The notes under the pieces are model-generated. The model made no database searches. It saw only the letters and a list, made by a program, of their open reading frames with translations, and was not told where the DNA came from. A program made the translations under genes and the position numbers. Shown here in pieces: positions 11,889 through 23,008 of a DNA stretch of 64,000 nucleotides (positions within the stretch are counted from its first letter, which is position 1; every line of letters begins with the position of its first letter). This stretch comes from Cichorium intybus (taxonomy: Eukaryota; Streptophyta; Magnoliopsida; Asterales; Asteraceae), in contig CM042012.1 in assembly GCA_023525715.1 (NCBI GenBank), positions 117,913,798 through 117,977,797 of the forward strand. The letters are read 5' to 3'.

Positions 11889-14705
11889 TTAGACAGAAAC
11901 TTTAGGTACCCAAACCAAGGTGGGTCCTGATTTGTTAATGGTTTTCGGTGATTTGAAATCATTATGGTTTCTGTTAATTTGACGAAGTGGTTGAGGCTTG
12001 ATTTGACTTATCAGATTTTCCCAATTTAAGATTTGTTTTTGAAAACCTGTCAGTTGAAATGGTCTTTGCTTTTGTGAAAGGTATCCTATATGTAAAGATC
12101 TGTTTGATAACCTTTCTTTGTATCTGGGATCTGAATGGTTTTGGAAAACACTTTGATGATGGAATGGAATTTGGTGAAATGATGGTTTCTGAAAGTTCCT
12201 TGAGAGATTGAAGTTTATCTTTTGAAAGTGACTTTGAATCGGTTTTTGAAAAGGTATTTGTTTTGGATTAAAGGTTTGTTTTTGTGGCACAGCGCTTGGT
12301 TTCAAAGGTTTTTCTTTGAAAACAATGGGCCTGCTTTGTTCTTTTGGTTTACAGACAGCTTGAATGGTTTGTTTATTTGTCTGTTGTTTCTTTGAATACT
12401 TTTGTCCCAAATTATTCTTTCCAATAAAGGTTGAGTTTAAAGAGGGAAAGACAGTTGGAGCAGAAGTACTACCATTTTGATGATCAGAATTTTCTCCATT
12501 TAAGAAATTTTCAAGTTTGATTGTGCCATCATTCCTTGTTAGTTTAGTAGATCTCAATTGATGAGTTACTGAACTAGCAGAGTCTGATTCAGATTTTAAG
12601 ACTCTTTTGAAAGACTTTTTGGAAACAGTGAAAGCAGTATCATCTGGGCTACAGTTGATAACTGTTTCGTCATCTGAATCATCCTCATTAGCAGATAAGA
12701 AAAAATCTGGTAGAGGTGATTTAGAGTTTTCACAAATTGTTTCATTTTTCTTTTCAGTCTCTTCATTTTCAAAAGATTCTCTTCCAATTCCCGGTTTATA
12801 ATTCGTATCAATTTTGCCAGTTCCTAAGTTATTTGCTTTAGTGAAAACATCATCACTCAATTTTCTGGCAATATTGATAGAATCCAGTTTTCCTTGAAAT
12901 CTTTGATTTTCGGATTCAAGAAATTTGATTTTCTTTGAAGAATCATCTAGTTTTAGAATTAAACTAGTGTTGTTGTCAGTTAAATCTTGAATTTTTTGTT
13001 TTAACTGAAGGACTTCCTTTTCTAAGGTATCTTTTATTTCAGATGAAATAACAGATTGATTTTTTATTTTTAAGTCCCTTTTTTGTTTTAGAGCTTCATT
13101 CAATTGTTCTAGGATGTGATTATTTTCTTCAGATTTTCGTTCAATGTCTTTTTCAAGTTTGTCTCTAGTCCTTGTGGATTCTCCAAATCTGAGTTGCAAG
13201 GTTTGTAATTCAGATTTGTAGATATCAGATTTAACTATTGTGTCATGATACAGTCTGAGATCAGCTTTTAGACTGTTCTCAATCTTAGTCATGTGGGACT
13301 CAAATGGTGTTCTTGAAAGACCGAGATCTGAGATCATAGACCATACCTGATCGATGACATATGGAGCTCTTGTGGTTGGTTCATTGTCAGCCATGAAGCA
13401 GAAGTTTGACTGAGCTGGTTCAGTGTCGGTTTCATCATCAGAAGTTGGCCAGTATTCCACGCTAGGTTCGTGGAATGCCATCAAAGCTTTTTGCTTTGCT
13501 TTCTGTTCTTGTTTCTTCAGCTCTTCGGCTTTTTGTGCATAGTAGGCGGAGTCTTTGACTTTGACTTTGGCTCGACAATCTCGGGCATAATGATTTAGTC
13601 CTTTGCATTTGTGACAAATGATTACGTCGTCATCATCATCGTTATTGTCAGCCTTTTGGCTCTTAACAGGTGGTCTTTCAGATGTTTGAGTTTGTTTCTG
13701 TTGAGATTGTTGTGAATGATTTTTCTGAAATCCAGAACTTTGGTTATTATAAGAGTTGTGATTATTTTGAAAACCGCGATTCTGAAAGTTTTGTCCAAAA
13801 GTGGATCTTTGTTGAAAATTTGGTCTGAAGTTTGATTGATTATGATGTGGCAAAAATCTTTCAAGATTAGTGTTTGCTACCAAAGCGCACAATTGTTGGT
13901 AATCAGCTTCATTATTTGGATCAGACAAGTCACAAGAATTACTTGAAAAAGCTTGGTTTTGATCAATTTGACTTTGATCATGAAACTGTGTTTGGTTTTG
14001 AGAGGATGTTGACAACAAAGCAAGTGGTCCTCCAAAAGAAGTTGACGTTGGTGGGTCAATCGATGATTCATACGATTGTAATTCTCCGTACAGATTGTAC
14101 AAAGATTCAGTATGAATTGCCGGATTTCCCTGAATGATTAGTTTGACCATTTTCCAGCTTTCATAAAGGTTGTTTAAAAATTTGAGGTTTATTTCATGCT
14201 GTGACTTTTTGATGCCCAGATTATTCATTTTGATGGTAATGAGATTGAATCTGTCATGAGCATCATGGATGGTCTCATGTGAAAACATTTTGAAGTTGTC
14301 AAATTCGTTTAAAACAGATGTTTTCTTGTTTCCAATGATTCTCTCATTTCCTTCAAAACGATTTTTCAAAGTTTGCCAAATTTGGTTTGCAGTTAAAAGG
14401 ATTATATCATTCATTTGGCTTAGAATACTGTGGGGTATTCCAGAAACAAGCTCCTTTTTGGCTTGAAGTTCAAGTTTCTTCCTTTCATTCAGTATATCCA
14501 GGTTACTTGTAAGAGAGGTCATGTTATCTGGTAGAGATCCGTCTACACATTTCCACACGTCTTCACTTATAGAGTTGAGATGAAGATTCATACGACCTAC
14601 CCATGATTTATATTCTTCGGGAATAAGAATGGGTGCTCGAGTACCTGAACCTATACTGTTAGCAATAGATACAGAATTTATGTTTGAGTAGTTTGCGGAA
14701 GACAT
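11889..14705 (-). CDS. Copia-A Gag with long coiled-coil extension
   Basis: 938 codons from the ATG at 14705, open to TAA at 11889-11891. The N-terminal 230 residues are a copia gag (UBN2-type) domain with PILIPEEYKSWVGRM near the start. Gln/Asn-rich linker follows at about 270-345, then an Asp run and a CCHC zinc knuckle CHKCKGLNHYARDC at about 362-376. Residues about 380-420 are a charged YYAQKAEEL segment, then about 470-650 are a strong heptad-rich coiled coil, and the tail is Phe/Gln/Asn-rich. Gag packages element RNA into particles. The length is well above the usual 300 to 450 residues of copia gag. The stop is in frame with pol and may be either a mutation or a programmed stop. Confidence 0.88.
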   Translation of the reverse strand: MSSANYSNINSVSIANSIGSGTRAPILIPEEYKSWVGRMNLHLNSISEDVWKCVDGSLPDNMTSLTSNLDILNERKKLELQAKKELVSGIPHSILSQMNDIILLTANQIWQTLKNRFEGNERIIGNKKTSVLNEFDNFKMFSHETIHDAHDRFNLITIKMNNLGIKKSQHEINLKFLNNLYESWKMVKLIIQGNPAIHTESLYNLYGELQSYESSIDPPTSTSFGGPLALLSTSSQNQTQFHDQSQIDQNQAFSSNSCDLSDPNNEADYQQLCALVANTNLERFLPHHNQSNFRPNFQQRSTFGQNFQNRGFQNNHNSYNNQSSGFQKNHSQQSQQKQTQTSERPPVKSQKADNNDDDDDVIICHKCKGLNHYARDCRAKVKVKDSAYYAQKAEELKKQEQKAKQKALMAFHEPSVEYWPTSDDETDTEPAQSNFCFMADNEPTTRAPYVIDQVWSMISDLGLSRTPFESHMTKIENSLKADLRLYHDTIVKSDIYKSELQTLQLRFGESTRTRDKLEKDIERKSEENNHILEQLNEALKQKRDLKIKNQSVISSEIKDTLEKEVLQLKQKIQDLTDNNTSLILKLDDSSKKIKFLESENQRFQGKLDSINIARKLSDDVFTKANNLGTGKIDTNYKPGIGRESFENEETEKKNETICENSKSPLPDFFLSANEDDSDDETVINCSPDDTAFTVSKKSFKRVLKSESDSASSVTHQLRSTKLTRNDGTIKLENFLNGENSDHQNGSTSAPTVFPSLNSTFIGKNNLGQKYSKKQQTNKQTIQAVCKPKEQSRPIVFKEKPLKPSAVPQKQTFNPKQIPFQKPIQSHFQKINFNLSRNFQKPSFHQIPFHHQSVFQNHSDPRYKERLSNRSLHIGYLSQKQRPFQLTGFQKQILNWENLISQIKPQPLRQINRNHNDFKSPKTINKSGPTLVWVPKVSV

Positions 14706-14987
14706 TTTTTTTTTGTTAACGAAAATGTGATGTTAAAATGAAATTTTTAAAGAAAACTAATTGGTGGTTTATAAAAACGCTACACAAAAGTTTTCGACAA
14801 AAATTTTCAAAATAAATCACACAAGTAATTTTTAAATGTTTTTTTTTTAATATATTTAATTTTTTTTGTTGAACAAGTGATATTAAGATGAAATTTTTAA
14901 AGGAAACTTATTGGTGGTTTATAAAAACGCTACACAAAAGTTCACGACAAAAATTTCAGATTAAATCACACGAGCTCTGATACCAAT
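14706..14987 (-). repeat. Copia-A leader with tandem duplication and PBS
   Basis: PBS TGGTATCAGAGC lies at 14985-14974 on the minus strand, two bases from the 5' LTR. The leader holds two similar copies of about 92 bp (14729-14822 and 14878-14970) that share GAAATTTTTAAAG, TTGGTGGTTTATAAAAACGC and TACACAAAAGTT. The spacing is 149 bp. Confidence 0.85.
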
Positions 14988-16246
14988 TGTTGAAAATACG
15001 ATAACTAATCTCCACGAATAAGGTTTTTAAGCCTATTACTGTGTGACAGATATGTATTTTATCTATAAGTTGCGGAATAAAATAAAACGGTAAATCTAAA
15101 CTAGACAGTATTTAAATAGACAGAAAGCGGTAAATAAAGTAAAAGTTAGAAGTTAAAGGTTAGATGTAATAAACGCCATTATCAACGATAACGTGTTTTT
15201 ACAATAAATAAAAAGGTTAGAAGTTAGAAGTTAGAAATTAGATGTTAGATGTAATAAACGCCATTATCAACGATAACGTGTTTTTACAATAAATAAAAAG
15301 GTTAGAAGTTAAAAGTTAGATGTCACGGTTAAATACAGTCCACATATGTTTTGGTTGTCACGGTTCAATTCGGATGTATTTGAGATTTGGTACAGTTGAT
15401 TTATAACAGTTTAAATAAATCAATAACGACACATATAATTTTAAAAGAACTTATCGATAGCTGCGGAAGATAGCGTTTTTCTTGATATGTCGATTTCTTG
15501 TTCTTCACGGTAAGATGAGGTTTTGGTGATTTTTGGTGTCGGGTAGAGGTTGTTTAGAGGTTTGGAGTTTGGTGTCGGGTAGAGGTTGTTTGGAGGTTTG
15601 AGGTTTGGTGTCGGGTGAAGGTTTTGTTTCTTGCGGTTTTGCGGTTTGATCCTCGTTGCCAAATGCAGAAATATCAGAATTTTGAGCTGTTTGGTCGTGG
15701 ATTAGAGTGTATGGAGCTTGGATAATATGTGTGTGTTGTGTGTTAGTGTTGGAATGGCAAGAGGTGAGCTTCAATTTATACTGCTGAACTACAGCCATCG
15801 CGTCGCGACCAGGTGGTCCGTCGCGTCGCGAGGGTGCGGCTGTCGAGTGCTTTTGGTCGGCCACTGGTTAGTGCGTTGGGTTGGTAGTCTCGCGATTTGA
15901 AAGTTGGTGGTGTCGCGTTGGAGGTCTTCGCGTCGCGACCACCATCTCCGTCGCGTCGCGATCGCTGTGGTGTTTTGGTCTTCTGCTTTGCTTCTTCTTC
16001 ACGTCGCGACCACAGTGTCTGTCGCGTCGTGATTGCTGTAGCAGTGTGATATTTTGTATTTTGCTCTTTGGTTTGTAGCGTTACTTCCTCAGGTTTGGAT
16101 GTTTTCTCAAAGTTTCTCGGGTCTTGATTTATTCTTGTTTTTTATCTCGAATTCACGCAATCTGAAATAAACTGATAATATTTGTTAGATAATAACAGTT
16201 CATCTTATTTCAGTGATTTTCACATACAAAAATATATTTTTCAACA
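14988..16246 (-). repeat. Copia-A 5' LTR
   Basis: 1259 bp, the same length as the 3' LTR and nearly identical. The presumptive promoter reads leftwards: GC-rich CGCGTCGCGACC cluster at about 15797-16034, then TATAAATT at 15773-15780 (minus strand). Confidence 0.95.
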
Positions 16247-16251
16247 GTAAG
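16247..16251. repeat. Target-site duplication, right copy (Copia-A)
   Basis: GTAAG, matching 5704-5708. Confidence 0.92.
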
Positions 16252-16549
16252 TTTATTTAGAGTTTTATTTTGTTGTTGCTATGTATTATGGTTCAGAGCA
16301 TGTTCCGGCCTTTTTATTGTTTTGTTTTGTTTTGTAATATGTAGTTGTTAGGTTGTTTGACACATGGGGTATTGTCTCATGGCCATTTTTTTCCATAGGT
16401 GGGGAGTCCCGAGTCTGCTATTGTATTTATTTCCTAAATTAATAAAAAATTCCGGAGATACAACCCTCTTTTATTATAAAAAAAAATTATTGCTAAGGGC
16501 CCCATTTTATATTTCGTTCCGGGCCCTAAATCGGCTTGAGACGGCCCTG

Positions 16550-16557
16550 TGTACATG
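16550..16557. repeat. Target-site duplication, right copy (hAT)
   Basis: TGTACATG, matching 4470-4477. Confidence 0.9.
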
Positions 16558-17335
16558 TGAAATAGTAGAGTTTTAGAGATTAAGATTGAACACAAGTATT
16601 CCCAATGTTGCAAGTTACAACAAATAAGCAAATAATAATAATACTAAAAATAGTCATCTATTTACCAACTAATTTCTACCAATAAATTCAAGTAATCAAG
16701 TATCAATTATATCACTTATAAACACGCAAACTTTCAATTACAACAAATAAGTTTATTTACAATTAAACACGTCATAATACAAATACTCAATACATCGCTT
16801 GTAATTTCACATACAAAATTACACAAAACTGTCAAATACCAAGTAACACAAAGATCTAAATTTCTATAAAAAATCACATTTGTCACAAGCAATAAATTCA
16901 ACAAATCAAATAATGATTAATTTTTACCAAGAAATCTAAGTGTGTTTTTTTAGAACGACAAATGTCAAGAAATCTAAGTAAGACACATAGACACATAGTT
17001 TAGATTTCTACCACAAAAATCACGCTTGTCGAAGTTGAAAATTAAGCAAACAATAAATTCACATCTTTGCACATCATTTTCAAAAGGAAGCCTGCAAACA
17101 ATTTGCCAAAAATTTCAAGGCAAGCAAGCCAAGAAACACACAAGCAACAGAAAATTAGATACCATTCAAATAAAAAAGTTTGAAGCATATTTGAAAATAA
17201 AACAAAAATCACTTATGTCACATACGTAAATATTGACATAAAAAATGCAACACAAACTTAACAAAATATTTTTTTACTGTGAGTTAACTTACTTTTGTTA
17301 GATTTTGTTTCTTCTTTTTACACGATTGTTTTATG
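16558..17335. other. Intergenic AT-rich DNA
   Basis: CAA/ACA-rich sequence with short repeated phrases (ACAAATAAG, AAATCTAAGT). No gene or element end recognised. Confidence 0.5.
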
Positions 17336-17359
17336 TGAGAGAGAGAGAGAGAGAGAGAG
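17336..17359. repeat. Short (GA)n microsatellite
   Basis: About 12 GA units. Confidence 0.9.
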
Positions 17360-17389
17360 TGTAAAATTTAACAACGAAAACCTCTTCTA

Positions 17390-17860
17390 AAGAAAATAAT
17401 CTCTTCGTAACATTTACAAGGAACAATCTCACTACAACCGGCCTATTCTACGCTCAAGATTAAACACTCAACAAAAAAGGGAATCGATTAACAAAAACCC
17501 CTAAGAAAGAACGGTGTAGCAATACGTAATCAGGAGAACGGGAGAGATAACCCCAATGCGTTCTGTTAATTTCTCAAAAACAAGCTGATCTTTATTATTT
17601 ATACTATCGGGTCAACCCACGGATAGATGACAGATCCGCGTGTTTATGAGCATGTCTGAATACAAAACGTGAGCCTTAGTCCTCCATTAATCTTCTAATA
17701 GCTGCACTAGTACCTCGAACTTCTATCAGTGTGTCACTCCAGCTCCTTTATCACCAACATATTACACACCGAGTCCATTCTAGTCCCTGAACCTTCCTGC
17801 ACCAAACATACCAAGTTAGAATAAAAAATATAACAAAAACTAACTGAAATAAAACGTGTA
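17390..17860 (-). mobile_element. Possible LTR remnant
   Basis: Higher-GC block in AT-rich surroundings. Read on the minus strand it has the order of a copia LTR: a Leu-less leader with GGGACTAGAATGGACTCGG, a TATAAATAATAAAG box near 17600, and a downstream stretch ending with CTTGTAAATG. I could not find TG...CA ends or a target duplication, so this is an inference from layout only. Confidence 0.3.
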
Positions 17861-17899
17861 TAATTGTTAAGTTTGAACTGGTATTATAACATATATTTT

Positions 17900-18748
<849 letters not shown>

Positions 18749-18841
18749 AAGTATGAGATGGAGAAGTTCGAAAAAGATGATTTTGGCATGTGGAGGATGA
18801 AAATGAATGTGTTTTTGCTACAACCATGTTTACTCCATTGA
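18749..18841 (+). pseudogene. Fragment of a copia gag N-terminus
   Basis: Translates to KYEMEKFEKDDFGMWRMKMN then VFLLQP, which matches the opening of Tork-type gag proteins (E-KFDG-NDFGLWR-KM-ALL-QQG). A TGA follows at once. It lies about 760 bp before the Copia-B LTR and so is not part of Copia-B, whose own gag N-terminus is missing. Relic of another copy. Confidence 0.55.
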
Positions 18842-19210
18842 ATTTATGTACAATATCTAAATACGTTAACTATACATGTAGTTATATATGAACATTGGGT
18901 CGCAAATAACAATAAAACTGTTGGTCGTGTATATTTTTTGTATGTATATATTGTATATTTAGTTAGCCCAATATTGTTTCTAGGTTTAGCACATTGTTTG
19001 TATTCCTCTCAACTTATGTATCTTGTGTATTTATATTATTGAGTAGCTTATGCCAAGATTTGTTGAAAAATAGTGATTGTAACAAAGACATCAAACCAAT
19101 AATATTTAAATGTGATTAATATCATTAATCGATTAAAATATAATAAATAGATAAATAAAAGGTTTATGTTATTTAATGTTTCAAGCCAAATAAATAAAAT
19201 ATTTATCTAT
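18842..19210. other. Intergenic
   Basis: AT-rich, nothing recognised. Confidence 0.5.
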
Positions 19211-19427
19211 TTTAGTTAACCCACACTCATAATTAATTACTTGAAGTAATTAGTCAACTTTATTATTTAAACTCTTTAAAAAGCATAATATTTTTATTTA
19301 TATAATAGATAAATAAAAAAAATATTTATCTATTATATAAATAAAAATATTATCTTTTTTAAAGAGTTTAAATAATAAAGTTGACTAATTACTTCAAGTA
19401 ATTAATTATGAGTGTGGGTTAACTAAA
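19211..19427. repeat. Near-perfect foldback (inverted repeat), about 105-bp arms
   Basis: Left arm 19211-19315 and right arm 19323-19427 are inverted copies with only about two mismatches (AAAGCATAAT against AAAAGATAAT) and a loop of a few bases. Arms begin TTTAGTTAACCCACACTCAT. Transcribed, it would form one long hairpin of about 215 nt. No coding content, no clear target duplication. It resembles a MITE foldback or a young small-RNA locus. Confidence 0.9.
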
Positions 19428-19600
19428 TAAATGCTTGGGAATATTAAATATTTGTCCTTTTTAGTTTAGTATAAAGGAAAACTTTTGAGACATTAAAAAT
19501 TAATCCATCTCCCTTGCCATTCCATAGTCACGGTACATGAAACCCCACCCTACGAACTTCCTTGATTTTGAGAAGGACAAATCATTAGAGGTGATGTTTG
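19428..19600. other. Intergenic
   Basis: Short stretch between the foldback and Copia-B; nothing recognised. Confidence 0.5.
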
Positions 19601-19605
19601 CTTAT
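19601..19605. repeat. Target-site duplication, left copy (Copia-B)
   Basis: CTTAT; the same pentamer is at 30289-30293. Confidence 0.8.
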
Positions 19606-19893
19606 CGTTAAATAGTGAATTGAGAATTAAAACCCGTATGAATTGTAAATACGCGCGTCGCGGCCCATGAAGTGTCCGTGTCGCGTGGGCCGTGAACTGC
19701 TAGGGTACGGCTAGGGTTTCATGTAAAGCCTATAAATATAAATGTTGGTCATTAGGGTTTAGTGTTGGTCAAAGTCAGAAGTCAATAGTCAGAAGAGGCC
19801 GATTTACTAGCAATCTAGGTACGCTCTGTAACACCTGTATTTAGCTCTAGAATAAAGAATACTCTCTCCTGCCCATGTACGTAGGTCATCTTG
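19606..19893 (+). repeat. Copia-B 5' LTR, 3' end deleted
   Basis: Matches 29889-30180 of the 3' LTR but starts CG instead of TG and stops at GGTCATCTTG. The missing parts are the last 110 or so bases of the LTR, the PBS, the leader and the gag N-terminus. The motif CGCGCGTCGCGG and GTGTCGCGTGGG lie at about 19651-19690 and TATAAATA at 19731-19738. Confidence 0.88.
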
Positions 19894-20490
19894 ACGGATG
19901 AGGTGTTGAAGGAAGTTGTTGATCAACCCACTGCTGCCGGTATTTGGAAGAAGCTCTGTGATACGTATCAGAACAGTTCTTTGACAAATAGGTTGTATCA
20001 AAAGCAACGGTTGTACACTTTCCGGATGGCAGAAGGTACTCAAGTAAAAGAGCATCTTGATTCTTTCAATCGTATTATTCTAGATCTTCAAGGAGTAGGA
20101 GTAAAGATTGATGATGAGGATCAAGCCCTTATTTTGTTATGTTCACTGCCGAATTCACATGAGAACTTTGTTGATACTATGTTGTATGGAATAACAACAA
20201 TTACTGTGAATGATGTGAAGGATTCTCTGCTGTCCAAGGAACTCAAACGTAGAGTTTCTAGGAATGAGGAGATATCTGGTTCAGGTCTGTTCGTTTGCAG
20301 AGGAAGAACATCGAATAAGAAAGATGGTGGAAATCGGAGTAAGTCACGTTCAAAATCGAAAGTTTCAGCAAAAGTCAAGTGTTATAACTGCAATGAGAAT
20401 GGTCACTTCAAGAGAAATTGTCCATTGCTGAAAGGGGGGAAGGGAGAAAATAGCAACAATGGCAGTGCGGCTATTGTTCAGGATGGTTCT
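19891..20490 (+). pseudogene. Copia-B Gag, N-terminally deleted
   Basis: About 200 codons of the UBN2-type gag domain (DEVLKEVVDQPTAAGIWKKL, LYQKQRLYTFRM) then an Arg/Ser/Lys-rich stretch and a CCHC zinc knuckle CYNCNENGHFKRNC near 20380-20425. The open frame begins directly at the LTR deletion joint, so about 80 N-terminal residues are lost. At 20490 it is cut by the gypsy-type LTR, which adds unrelated residues before a stop at 20530-20532. Confidence 0.85.
20486..20490. repeat. Target-site duplication, left copy (gypsy-type element)
   Basis: GTTCT; repeated at 24605-24609. Confidence 0.9.
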
Positions 20491-20749
20491 TGTAACACCC
20501 GTGTCCGGGATAGAATTTTAGATCAAAAGTAAGAGCGTTATACCATTTGGTGTAAACAGGTAATGATGTTATGATCATTATAAGCTAAGAAAAACATTAG
20601 TTATAATTTCATATAAAAATCAGCATTGTATGCCGATCTTAGAAAAATCATAATTAATTCTAGAAAAATCGGTTGGACCTCAAACCAGTGCACAAAGTTT
20701 GAAAATTGAGTCTAGTATAATTTATAAAAATTTAGTAGATCGCGACGCG
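20491..20749 (+). repeat. Gypsy-type 5' LTR, homologous part
   Basis: 259 bp matching 23022-23280, with A for C in GGTGTAAMCAGG as the only difference I found. Homology stops exactly after GATCGCGACGCG. Confidence 0.92.
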
Positions 20750-21206
20750 TAAGGGTATTCATATCGGTAGTGAATACTACGAACGTGTGTATCAAAGTAA
20801 GCTAGATGTGGCATACCAATGCATCATGTACCTAAAATCTGTTAGTATATGATGAGTTGAGAAAATATTGCTACCTGACTAAAATAACTATCTTGTTAGC
20901 ATGTGTGTATGAGGTGTATATTTTTCATAAGTGAATACCTCTTAAGTAGGTAACCTGTAGGTGAGTACTGTGGATAAAATGTATCGGTAGCTGGTTGAAT
21001 ATTGGATATTAGCTGTGCAGACGAATACGTGGGTATTAAGTGGTGATAGTCCTGGATATGGTATCATATCGTGGGTGGAGACTTTGTAGTTATATGTGGA
21101 TGTTGAGCTGATATAAGGATTGTTGGTGTCATGTGGTGGATTGCAGAGCCGTGCAGTTGTGTGTGTTAGTTGTTAAGCCTTTAGAGCGAAAAGCTGTTTA
21201 TTCTAT

Positions 21207-21480
21207 GGGGCCACTTATATTTGTAGTTGGGACCACTTATGTTATGGGGCTACTAATATTTGTGGTTGGGACCACTTATGTGTGGGGCTACTTGTACTTG
21301 TGGTTGGGACCACTTATTCTGTGGGGTCACTGGTACCTGTAGTTGTGACCATTTATTCTGTGGAATTGCTAGTACTCGTGGTTGTGACCACTTATTTAGC
21401 GGGGCCACATTACTAGTATATGTGGTGGGACCATATATGTGATAATCGTATGAGCAGTAATTGTGGTGGGACCACATACA
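21207..21480 (+). repeat. Minisatellite, about 39-bp unit
   Basis: Six to seven diverged units, each built on GGGGCYACT...GTRGTTGGGACCACTTAT. Units are close to 39 or 40 bp. Long frames through it are periodic artefacts. Confidence 0.88.
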
Positions 21481-22054
21481 AGTGTTGTGATGGCTTTATT
21501 GGCCGGCAGTTCTAACATACATTTAGTTGGGTGTCTGGTGAATTTTTGTGACTCGATACCGCGAAGGGTCGAGGAAAGGACGAATAGCTGACTTGTTGAC
21601 ATTGTGAAGAGCAGGGATTGTGATATGATGTGGTGAATATGTGATGCATAACGAGTACGTTGCATCTATGATGTCTGTGTTGTGAGTGTATGAGATTACA
21701 TAACACGTACTTTGTGTTAGTTCTATATGCCCAAGGATGATCATAAAATGATATTACTAATAATACATGATCATATAGGGTCACACCAACAACAAGTTTG
21801 ACACCAATTGATCATTTAAAACGTTAAATTTGATTTAACATCAAATGATACTAAACTTGCAATTTAATCTTGTAGGTTATTATTATTTATCTAAATAATA
21901 ATAACTACAAAATTAAAGGTTGATTAGTAATTCATATGTGATGAATTAATTAAGTGTAACAATTAAATTGTTTAAATTGTTAAACGATTTAATTGATTTA
22001 TAAATAAGCCTTTTATTTAATTTAATTGGTAAATTAAATAAAATATATATATTG

Positions 22055-22056
<2 letters not shown>

Positions 22057-22124
<68 letters not shown>
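22057..22124. repeat. (AT)n microsatellite
   Basis: About 34 AT units inside the gypsy-type element. Confidence 0.95.
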
Positions 22125-22131
<7 letters not shown>

Positions 22132-23008
22132 ATTATACAATTAAGATTGTATATTTAGATGGTTTATTTATATATAAGATTATGGGTGAAATGTTATCCC
22201 ATTTAAGAAATAAGAAGATGTATTATTTATAAGCTTATAATTATATAAGTTTTATAAATAATAAAACCTACTAGCACTACATTTGATCATCCATAATTTA
22301 AGCCATGATGGGAGACATAAAAGCATGCATTGAGTTGTTAAACTAGTGGAAGATGCTAGCTTTTGTATATTGAAATCACATGGGTCTTTCCTTTCCAACT
22401 AGTGGCTTTTGCTTTCTCTTATTTGAAGAGATAATGGTCGATCATTGTAGTGGTGTGTGAGCATCTTTCATTTAATAAAATCAGCCATAAACTCTCCATA
22501 AAGAATCAAGCAAAAATCGTTTTTTTGGCTTAGTGAAGAAAGGAGAAGAAAAGGTTTTTCATCTTGCAAGTTGTGGAACTAGCATTCAAGGGTGTTCAAG
22601 CTTGTGGTGGATCAACTATAGAGGGATTCTAATTTGATTCCTAGCTATCAAAATCACCCAAACCAAACCCAAGAACAAAGGTTATGATCTTGAACTTAAT
22701 CTATGTTTGTTCTTCATCTTATCTCTACATGTATGTAGCTTGATCCTCTTGAAAATGGAATTTGTGTTCATGATTTTATGCTTCCGTTGCAAACTCTTGT
22801 TTTTGAAATTAATTACATGAACCATGATTTCCAACACTTTGTAGTCTCAATAGATTGGCCTAGTTGATAAGAGGTGGTTAATGTGCCAGTATTGTAGTAA
22901 TACCCTTTGGGTTTACTAATGCAACCGCATTGCGTTGAAATAGAGGGTGGTTGAGTGGAAGAAACAAAAATAGTCGATGTTGGAGATTTCGGGGACGAAA
23001 TCTTTTTA

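Larger units (their letters stand above)
5709..16246 (-). mobile_element. Copia-A: Sirevirus-like Ty1/copia retrotransposon
   Basis: A complete structure on the minus strand: 5' LTR 14988-16246, PBS 14974-14985 (initiator Met-tRNA type), duplicated leader, one gag-pol frame 14705-8478, a non-coding 3' spacer of about 1.5 kb, a polypurine tract, and 3' LTR 5709-6967, with GTAAG duplications outside. The long gag with central CCHC knuckle and extended coiled coil, the large size (10.5 kb) and the long LTRs suggest the Sirevirus (SIRE/Maximus) lineage; the lineage is an inference. Four in-frame stop codons interrupt gag-pol although there are no frameshifts, so this copy cannot make a full polyprotein. 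Confidence 0.93.
4478..16549. mobile_element. hAT-superfamily element split by a copia retrotransposon
   Basis: The left end is CAGGGCCGGCCCAATGGG and the right end reads CAGGGCCGTCTCAAGCC when inverted, so the outer 8 bases are perfect terminal inverted repeats and GGGCCYCG blocks recur further in. An exact 8-bp duplication flanks it. Without the inserted copia element (5709-16246 plus its 5-bp duplication) the hAT is only about 1.5 kb. No zinc-finger or hAT dimerisation domain was found in the remainder, so this is a non-autonomous or deleted copy. CAGRGCCGGCC-type ends are common in plant hAT families. Confidence 0.85.
20750..23008 (+). other. Gypsy-type element interior, non-coding
   Basis: No retrotransposon protein recognised in any frame. 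Its first kilobase is T/G-rich and LTR-like in texture, so it may be the rest of a divergent LTR. From about 21740 it turns AT-rich. The last part leads into the polypurine tract at 23009-23021. Confidence 0.6.

Noticed and set aside
11889..11891. Programmed stop read-through between gag and pol as a firm call
   Set aside because: TAA with TTG CAG downstream is not the known UAG-CAR-YYA context, and other stops in the element are plain mutations.
21133..21784. Overlapping frames on both strands
   Set aside because: Products of the 39-bp minisatellite, whose unit length in threes keeps frames open; no recognised domain.
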